From Microglena sp. YARC (taxonomy: Eukaryota; Chlorophyta; Chlorophyceae; Chlamydomonadales; Chlamydomonadaceae), in contig CM039467.1 of NCBI GenBank assembly GCA_022414725.1, positions 5,443,863 through 5,507,862 on the forward strand: 64,000 nucleotides of DNA. Reading direction: 5' to 3'. Within the stretch, counting starts at the first letter, position 1, and every line of letters begins with the position of its first letter. The notes under the pieces are model-generated. The model worked only from the letters and a program-made list of their open reading frames with translations. It did not search any database and was not told where the DNA came from. Positions 56,255 to 64,000 of this stretch are shown in pieces. Position numbers and translations under genes: made by a program.

Positions 56255-57254
56255 NNNNNNNNNNNNNNNNNNNNNNNNNNNNNNNNNNNNNNNNNNNNNN
56301 NNNNNNNNNNNNNNNNNNNNNNNNNNNNNNNNNNNNNNNNNNNNNNNNNNNNNNNNNNNNNNNNNNNNNNNNNNNNNNNNNNNNNNNNNNNNNNNNNNNN
56401 NNNNNNNNNNNNNNNNNNNNNNNNNNNNNNNNNNNNNNNNNNNNNNNNNNNNNNNNNNNNNNNNNNNNNNNNNNNNNNNNNNNNNNNNNNNNNNNNNNNN
56501 NNNNNNNNNNNNNNNNNNNNNNNNNNNNNNNNNNNNNNNNNNNNNNNNNNNNNNNNNNNNNNNNNNNNNNNNNNNNNNNNNNNNNNNNNNNNNNNNNNNN
56601 NNNNNNNNNNNNNNNNNNNNNNNNNNNNNNNNNNNNNNNNNNNNNNNNNNNNNNNNNNNNNNNNNNNNNNNNNNNNNNNNNNNNNNNNNNNNNNNNNNNN
56701 NNNNNNNNNNNNNNNNNNNNNNNNNNNNNNNNNNNNNNNNNNNNNNNNNNNNNNNNNNNNNNNNNNNNNNNNNNNNNNNNNNNNNNNNNNNNNNNNNNNN
56801 NNNNNNNNNNNNNNNNNNNNNNNNNNNNNNNNNNNNNNNNNNNNNNNNNNNNNNNNNNNNNNNNNNNNNNNNNNNNNNNNNNNNNNNNNNNNNNNNNNNN
56901 NNNNNNNNNNNNNNNNNNNNNNNNNNNNNNNNNNNNNNNNNNNNNNNNNNNNNNNNNNNNNNNNNNNNNNNNNNNNNNNNNNNNNNNNNNNNNNNNNNNN
57001 NNNNNNNNNNNNNNNNNNNNNNNNNNNNNNNNNNNNNNNNNNNNNNNNNNNNNNNNNNNNNNNNNNNNNNNNNNNNNNNNNNNNNNNNNNNNNNNNNNNN
57101 NNNNNNNNNNNNNNNNNNNNNNNNNNNNNNNNNNNNNNNNNNNNNNNNNNNNNNNNNNNNNNNNNNNNNNNNNNNNNNNNNNNNNNNNNNNNNNNNNNNN
57201 NNNNNNNNNNNNNNNNNNNNNNNNNNNNNNNNNNNNNNNNNNNNNNNNNNNNNN
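56255..57254. other. Assembly gap (1000 N)
   Basis: Exactly 1000 unknown bases, a conventional length for a gap of unknown size. The ORF that spans it is meaningless. Confidence 0.99.
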
Positions 57255-59005
57255 TTTTAATCTATTATTATCACTTCAGGTAGATCCCACGGCTCTGTTG
57301 CCATGAGACGCAACCGAATTGCGTCCTAGATTAATGCTAACAGCGCCATATACGGACGCACTTATCTTCTGAGGTCAACGATAATGACCTCCCCACGTTG
57401 GATCTGCGTACGGTGGATATGAGGGTGGGGGGGTGGTAGGAACGGAAGACGGTGAGCCTAGATGTTTGCCTGGTACAAAACATTACAATCAAGATCAAAA
57501 AATTCAGACTTGATTACAAATCGCAATGATCACAGTTAGAACGCCATAGATACCACAAGATCAAGCCAACTCCTCGAATCGGAGAGTTTTCAACTGAGAA
57601 GTTCGCAACAACTTGAAGATAGGTCCTAGCAAAATTGTTAACTATTCTCACGACAATTAAGTCAGGTTCTATTTGTTTCACAAGATTGTCACATCTGCAG
57701 CGTAGTGACCTATTAGTGTAATTTATAATTACAATACGCATGATGTACTATAATCGAAAGTGTACACCAGCTGTGTAGAGTTTAAATAGTGACAGGCATA
57801 TGTTACCTACGTTGAAGATATCCAAGAAAGCGCACATAAGTATGCTCTACTGGGATATTCTCTCCTGGCAGACTGTGAGATATCCGGAGAAGACGTCAAG
57901 CAAAGCATGACATGTCATTATTCGGCAAGTGGAGAGCCATTGGAACGCAGTCTGCAAAACAGAGGCACGTAAGCGCCAACATTGTTATGAAAAAATCGGC
58001 ACCGTCCGATGTTACCGTGAGGTGGGACAATAACATTTGGAAACTACGGCTCGTTCTATGATGCAGATTGGAGTCCCACTCAAAACAACCCCTGCTAGTT
58101 ATTGCATCCAAGAAACTGTATGGCCCATCGGCCCTATTCCAATGAACCCTTCCTATCAATTTCAATACCCACGAAAAGCGACTCGAAGATATCTTTGAGT
58201 CGTGTTCAACACAGGATGAGCACACTCGTCACAAGCCAATGAATGAAGGGCAGTGTGGCAGGTGCTGAATACGTGCACATGCGACATGATCATCCCTCAA
58301 CACTGCGCACGCCAGATGAAGGCCTCGATCACTTGAGGAATGAGATATCATAATTGCGTCCTGACATGCACAACATGTCATCGGGCATCTAGAGTAACAA
58401 GTCAACATTTAGAGTCGCAATTAAGTACAATAATGAGTGGCAGTGGGTGGTGGAAAGGACTTGCTAGCTGTGCTACATCCAGGGTGCATTCCTGATACAC
58501 TGACGCAGAATGAGGCCCACTGAAGCAGCGTTCATTCCGTGCAGCAACAGGTACACGCGTATGTACAAGCAACATTGAGCCATGTGCAATAACAGTACAA
58601 TCATGAGCGTGAGCATTCAGTTACGCTGCAGCACAGGCAAGTCAGTGGAAATCTACCGCTTGCTCCTTCCCGCCCAATCACAGACTTACACACAAAAAGC
58701 ATTTCAAACCTATAGATCCACACGATCACCCTAACATTGATAAGGTCTAACAGTCACAAGACCATAGGGAAATGCAGCGGAATATCAACAATTAACCACT
58801 TCCTGAAAGAGCGCTTCAAGAAAGTTCATGAATGATCAAACCATCGAGACTAGAAAAATCAGGTAGAAATAGCTCTAATACCTATAACTCTGCCTTGCTT
58901 GTTGCACGCTAAACCCACCTCGACAGCTAATCAACAAAAAAATTATATAAATAAATTATCTAATCAGCAATCTCTTTAACACGCACCACATCACTCCATC
59001 ACTAA
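57255..59005. other. No gene seen
   Basis: Only short unsupported ORFs. No repeat family shared with the rest of the window was noticed. Confidence 0.45.
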
Positions 59006-59009
59006 CCAA

Positions 59010-59515
59010 GGCGGCGACAATTTACATTTCCGACTTCCAACGCTTCCCAGAAAAGCATGACGCATAACATGAGACACTGTATATCAGGTAGGCTTATTAT
59101 GCCACACACTCTACCTCCCTTAGCCCCTCGCCAGCCCTATTCCCTCTGATCACGATACTCATCACCCTTTTCACCCTGATCTGCTAGAGATCACCATTCA
59201 CCTTATCTAAAGAGGAGTGACGGTTACACTTTCCACTTCTGAAGGCGCTTTCCAGAACTGGCATGAACGCGAAAACATAGAGACATATACGGAATGACAC
59301 TCACTGGGCTAAAGAGGCTGCAACCATATCACCAGAACACGCCCTCCCCTCATCTGCGCGATTACAAACCATTCACAAAGCCACGACCAGAACCACTCCA
59401 AAATATGATCCACACAGCGCACATACGACACATCCAGGGACGACGTACAACATTCCAACTTCCTAAGCGCTCCAGAAAGGCTATGAACGCAACATGAGAC
59501 TTAAGACACCCGCCG
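59010..59515. repeat. Degenerate ~215-bp tandem repeat, three copies
   Basis: An ~70-bp block (like gttacactttccacttc, gcgctttccagaa, gcatgaacgc, aacatgagac) recurs at about 59010, 59212 and 59437. Copies differ by many small indels. Confidence 0.65.
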
Positions 59516-60942
59516 GGTAGCCGAAGGGTCAACAATACCAACGGCGGCATCCCGACTATGAGAGAAAGTAACCAAAATTCACGAGATGCATGTCAAACCA
59601 GGTAGGCCATGCGAAGTGAACAGAGGGTCCAGCGGCATAGGCTTCGCTATGATCTAGGCCGAGGCAGTGTAGAACTGCTCTGAGGAGACTACAACCTGTT
59701 CTAGCCTCTAAACCTTGACAGTTGACAACCAACCTCGCTTAAAGGAGATACAGGTGAGACTCGACGTCAGGCTAGGATGAGCGCATCACGTTGGGCGTAA
59801 TGTAAGCCAGGATCACCCACTACAGTGCGGCTGAGAAGCAGAACGCAATCCATAGGTAGTTGGGGTTGGTTGTGTGTTTGAGGTATGTTGTTAGGCGGTC
59901 ATGTTGGTTGGAGGACCATCTTGGTGGTTTGTTTGGTTTGGTTTGGGGGGGGGGGGGTAAAACGCATATAAGACGAGGGAATGGGTTTGGTTCGTAGGGG
60001 TCGGTATGTTGAGGGATGGGGGTGCAGTCCTGGCTCACCAATAACGGTCAGCACACAGCAGTAGGGTAGAGAGCAGCACCACCTGCGTATAATGTGGTGT
60101 GGTGTAGGGGGGGGGGGGGGGAGGGGGATATTTATTTTCATCGGCGATAAAGGGAGAGGAGAGTGATGGCCATGAGGGAGGGAGGAATACAAGAGAGATG
60201 GGGGTTACTCCCCTCACTCCCCCAACCCCTCCCTAACTCTCCCCCGACCCACTCCTACTTAAACACCATATACCTCACCCTCCGTCCTCCCTCCCTGTAA
60301 TAAACCTGTCCTTGACATCCCCAGCCCGTACTCCCAAACCCGCTCCAACTCCCTCGTCTGTCCTTGCTACCTTACCTCAAACCCTATTACCTAGTCCCTC
60401 CTTTTACCTTTCCTCGGTACCTTATCCCAACCCTCCTTCACCCTCCCGTTACCTGTCCTTTGCTAACCCCTCCCCCAACCCCTCACCTATCTAATATCCC
60501 TCGCCTGTCCCCTGCCTTCTTGCTACCTCCCCAAACCGCTTCCCACTCCTTCTGTACCCATCTCTCCTGTGCCTCCATACCAGATGATCCGAACCTGTCC
60601 TGTAGAAGACCTCAAACAATCCAGGGGGGTGGCGTCTTCCTGTGGTCATAATCCAGAGTGCGTACTAAGATGCACACAAAGGCCAGGATGCAAGCCCACA
60701 ACACGATCCAAGACGTGCGCCCTGTAGTCCGTCCGAAGCCCATGTACCCACAACCTCCTTGTTTCCTTTGAGCATTCGTCTTTGTTGAATTAGTGGAGGT
60801 GTAGGTGATAGATCCACCAAATGGGCAATGACGAGATGTGGAAGACTTGATTACGCGAGGAGGTGTAGCATAGATGGCGGCAGCTGGAAAAAGGAGAAAT
60901 GGGGAGGCGTTTTTAGATGGGGGATCAAGGTGGGGTGAGCAG

Positions 60943-60974
<32 letters not shown>

Positions 60975-61020
60975 GTGTTGTATGTGTGTGTGTGTGGGGG
61001 AGGGAAGACGCCCCCGGGGG
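59516..61020. other. No gene seen; pyrimidine-rich and GT/poly-G low complexity
   Basis: 60190-60560 is C/T-rich with repeats like cctcaccc and ttacct. G runs are at 59946-59957 and 60108-60125, and GT repeats followed by G runs at 60948-61025. ORFs are compositional. Confidence 0.55.
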
Positions 61021-61529
61021 GGGGGAGGTAGGGGGGAGGATGCACACGTGTATGCACCATGCATGCACATGATAACATCCACAACATGCATGTCACTGAT
61101 GCTTGCACCAAGACATCAACATAAAGGCTACCATGTTTGCATACGACACCTTTACGCCTACACACACCCGCACCAAAGACGAGACATGAACACTCCCATG
61201 TTGTCAACAATATTCAGCATATAGGCCACATGATAGACAACGATATGAAAAAACGGAATCGTGCATACATACATGTGCATGGCAGGTGACAAGTCCCAGC
61301 GCTGTTGCAAGCAACGCGAGAAAATTGCGGATCAGTGGTTGGCTATCGGGAGCCACAGTGGCAACGGAATCGAGGCAGCGGACAGAAGCCTGGTTACGAG
61401 ACAGGTTAGGTTTTGTGCCGTACCGGTTACATGTTTCTATGTTTCGTGTAGTCAGGCTGACAACTCGATGACCCTGGGGTCAATACAACTCTTCCCGTCC
61501 CCCCAGAACGCGTAGGGGGGGGGGGGGAT

Positions 61530-61572
61530 GAGGGCGGAGGGGGGCGGTCCGGGGGAGCTCCGCAAAAAAATA
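61530..61572 (+). repeat. Dispersed repeat with ggcggagcccccc core, partial copy 3
   Basis: gggggagctccgcaaaaaaa followed by tagcatgagggcag recalls 40745-40860, where the same core is followed by a gagggcagcata motif. Confidence 0.5.
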
Positions 61573-61863
61573 GCATGAGGGCAGTGTAGGGGTGAAAAAG
61601 TAATGATAACAGCCTTAGTGGGGCGTGGTATTTTTAAGGGAACCCGTCGTACGCGCGGCAGAGAACGGTCTACTAGTATAACCGACGTCCACTGGACAAG
61701 CTACCATATGAGCGCGTTGACGACCTCAATGCTCAGATGACCTTAGGGAATCGTACGCATCCCCCGACCGTTTTCTGAGTATTCGTTTAAATTCAAGCAA
61801 TTCTAGTGTACCACTAGACCCAATCGTATCACTGAAACGGGCTACGTTAGTAGGAGAATCAGA

Positions 61864-62395
61864 AGACATGCAAATGCACAACTTGCGCATACACACTTCA
61901 TACCTCAATGCATGCACACATGCATTCACACATGCATGCGCAATATACATCCACATTAAGGCTACCATGTGGGCATACTTAATCACCTCCATGCACGCAC
62001 ACATGCATGCGCATGCACATCGACACGCCTTAAGCTACCGGGATGTTGCTGCACATCTTGAAGCACACCTCCATCGCACTGAGCATTACATGCATGAAGA
62101 GAACGCAGTGGTCCCCATACATCCACATTAACGACTACTATGTGTGCATACTTACACACCTCCATGCATCACACACCTCGCATGCAATACGCATACACAT
62201 CGAAAACGAAGGTCTACCCATGTGTGCATACATACACACCTCATGCCGCACACTCATGCAGCATATAACATCCACATTAAAGACTACCATGTGTGCATAC
62301 TTACACACTCCACATTGAAGCATGCACACACGCATGCGCATACACATCGCTCGGAACGAAGGCTACCATGTGTGCATATATACACACATAGTAAA
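61864..62395. repeat. ~85-bp minisatellite of cat/cac-rich units
   Basis: Units contain ggctaccatgtgtgcatact, tacacacctccatgca, cgcacacatgcatgcgca and tacacatccacattaa. A related stretch is at 61040-61190. Confidence 0.8.
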
Positions 62396-62930
62396 AATGC
62401 TGCTGAATGCACTAAAAAGCGTCCCTCGGAGATGGCCTCCCCCTTTAGAACCATAAAGCTAGGAAAATCCCCCTTTCAGATTTGAAAAAAAAATCACTGG
62501 TGAGCAAGCCACGTTTGCAAGCTTACGAGCAGGTGCTAAAGCCTCCTTGAATTGATTGGGAGCATACTCATATTAATTATTATATTTATAAATTTGAGAT
62601 TTATTATTACTTGATTTATTTGGCATACTCATACTGCAGAATGCTTGCCATGCACGCATGCACTCGCTCCGCAAACAGTCCTCCATTGCATACACGCAGA
62701 CCAGGGTGTCTCTTAGGCCGTAAATATGAACCAATGTGTTCTGTACAGATCTCCATGGTGAGACTCCTCACCACCTCCAGGGAACTTCCTGCAGCTTTGG
62801 GGGCCCCAAACAACCCCAAAAAGGCTCTACATAGCACCCCACATACACCAATTGGGTACTTAATTTAGCAAACGCGTACGAGTTGGCGTAGCACCTTCAG
62901 AAAAACCTGATGCAGACAGTCAGACACACC
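62396..62930. other. No gene seen; likely intron of the chromate-transporter gene
   Basis: Short ORFs without homology. On the minus strand it follows the donor at the end of the transporter exon, so it may be intronic. Confidence 0.35.
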
Positions 62931-62934
62931 TGCA

Positions 62935-63891
62935 GTGAGGGTAGCGATGATCGCCAGCAAGACTCTCGTAGCACACAGCTTAGGTCAGGAGTCCCTTGCG
63001 CAGCACTGCCACCAGAGCCACGCCGACTGCGCTTACGCCGGCAGGCAGCACAGAATGACCCAGAAGGCGTGCAGAGCTAAGCACCCTGCAGCAACGATAC
63101 CAACAAGGACATCATGAGGGCACCCAGTACTGAACGCGAACGCATTTAGAGCTCCACTAACTAAGCCACCCGGACGCCCTTTTTCACAATGCCTAGAGCG
63201 AAGGAAACCTGCGTGGAGGAGGGCCGGGCAGGCATTGTCCGAGGGCGAACAGCTCCATGAAGACCTCACTGGGCATCCAGCCCAGCTTCTCGAAACCACG
63301 CTTCTGGAACAAGCCGATGTGGCAGCAGGTTCCGCCAAAGGCAACATCCATCCCAGGATCGAAAACTGCTTAACCAGCTCGGACCACGACACCCACCTCA
63401 GCGTAGTGGACCTCCTCGCCGCTGGCTTCCACATCGTCTCCCCGTTCCTCGGCCGCTGGGATTCCTAGTAGGGGCTTGCGGAGATCGTCCGATGGAGCAG
63501 CAAGCGATAACGCGTTGCAGGAGGTGGGAGGTGGGGGGTCGCATCGACCGGGGCTGAAGGGGTGCAGCCTCGACATCAGTAGACGCCGCCGTCCCTTCGG
63601 TTCTGACTTCTTTCTTAGCCATCTCGTCCAGTGCTTGTGCTTCGTCACGCTCTTGACCAGCAAAAACACGCACTGATCAAGTGGGAACTGCAGTCCAAAC
63701 GGGACAAATAACTTACTCAAGGGCTTTCGGCCAGTTGCAAGTGATAATTGGAGGGGGCGGCGGACAAGTTGGATCGTTGGATTCACACGACAGGTTGTAG
63801 AGCTAAGTTCTAGATTGACGATAACCTCAGCGGAGTCCAAGGCGACTTGAGGGAGAAAGCGGAGAGGGAGCGCAATGATCAGGGAGTTCAT
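62935..63891 (-). pseudogene. Chromate transporter (CHR family), N-terminal half, frameshifted
   Basis: The minus strand reads VSWSELVKQFSILGW, then AFGGTCCHIGLFQK, LGWMPSEVFMELFALGQCLP, then in other frames VSFALGIVK, GGLVSGAL, GVSAVGVALVAVL and VLLAIIATLTAGV. These are the motifs, in order, of the first CHR domain of chromate transporters, membrane proteins that move chromate or sulfate. At least four one-base shifts break it. Upstream a basic, then acidic N-terminal extension is open from Met at 63891. The exon seems to end at CTGCAG|GTGTGT (62934). Shifts could be base errors, since the motifs are otherwise well kept; the second half of the protein is not found. Confidence 0.75.
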
Positions 63892-64000
63892 AATACTGAT
63901 GGCAGGAGGAGCATCAGCGCAGGCGGTTTTGTTTGTGTGGTTCAGAGAATGATGCCCCCAAAAGATTCCATTCGCACGTGAATTCTATATGATCCAGCGT

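Noticed and set aside
56002..57306. 434-codon ORF across the second gap
   Set aside because: Most codons are N; an artefact of the gap.

Overview
The window reads as repeat-dense eukaryotic nuclear DNA. Spliceosomal intron borders, LTR and non-LTR retrotransposons, foldback elements, many minisatellites and a large satellite array are all present, and no bacterial-type operon is. A green alga, perhaps a prasinophyte with a large repeat-rich genome, is my best guess; it rests on the kind of elements and on a chromate-transporter gene, and the species is not proven. Two runs of N (1-474 and exactly 1000 bases at 56255-57254) mark scaffold gaps.

Layout. 475-2240 is a badly degraded 30-bp minisatellite with a 340-bp flank. 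About 3600-19930 is one non-LTR retrotransposon (LINE) on the minus strand. Its first ORF (19930 to 16016) carries a Josephin-like cysteine-protease signature, and its second ORF (endonuclease plus reverse transcriptase) is broken. A Copia LTR element (7466-15965, plus strand, TSD atctg) sits in the start of ORF2. That Copia is itself split in its RT by a 1.5-kb insert (TSD tttag) that joins two long microsatellites to the 3' end of a SNF2 helicase gene. About 20720-26890 is a decayed Gypsy pol on the minus strand, split in frame by a 4.85-kb LTR element (21325-26172, TSD gacta). The latter has Gag-type zinc knuckles and a dead Copia-like protease, but no integrase or RT.

26890-32480 holds an LTR with an initiator-tRNA primer site, a ~165-bp satellite and a TIR element. 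32480-35608 holds exons of a TKL-like (pseudo)kinase with a LINE 3' fragment in an intron and a duplicated exon. 35600-47160 is mostly foldback elements and minisatellites, with one probable exon. 47162-56254 repeats the flank and the 30-bp minisatellite of the window start in inverted orientation, now as an 8.8-kb array with a ~1.3-kb higher-order period. After the gap the sequence is mostly non-coding, ending with a frameshifted chromate transporter on the minus strand.

The order of nesting can be read directly: LINE, then Copia inside it, then the SNF2/microsatellite insert; separately, Gypsy, then the Gag-only element. Host genes that can be supported are few: the kinase, the chromate transporter, and possibly the exon at 37984-38130. 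Many one-base indels near the gaps and in repeats look like consensus errors, so 'broken' genes in those parts may be intact in the organism.
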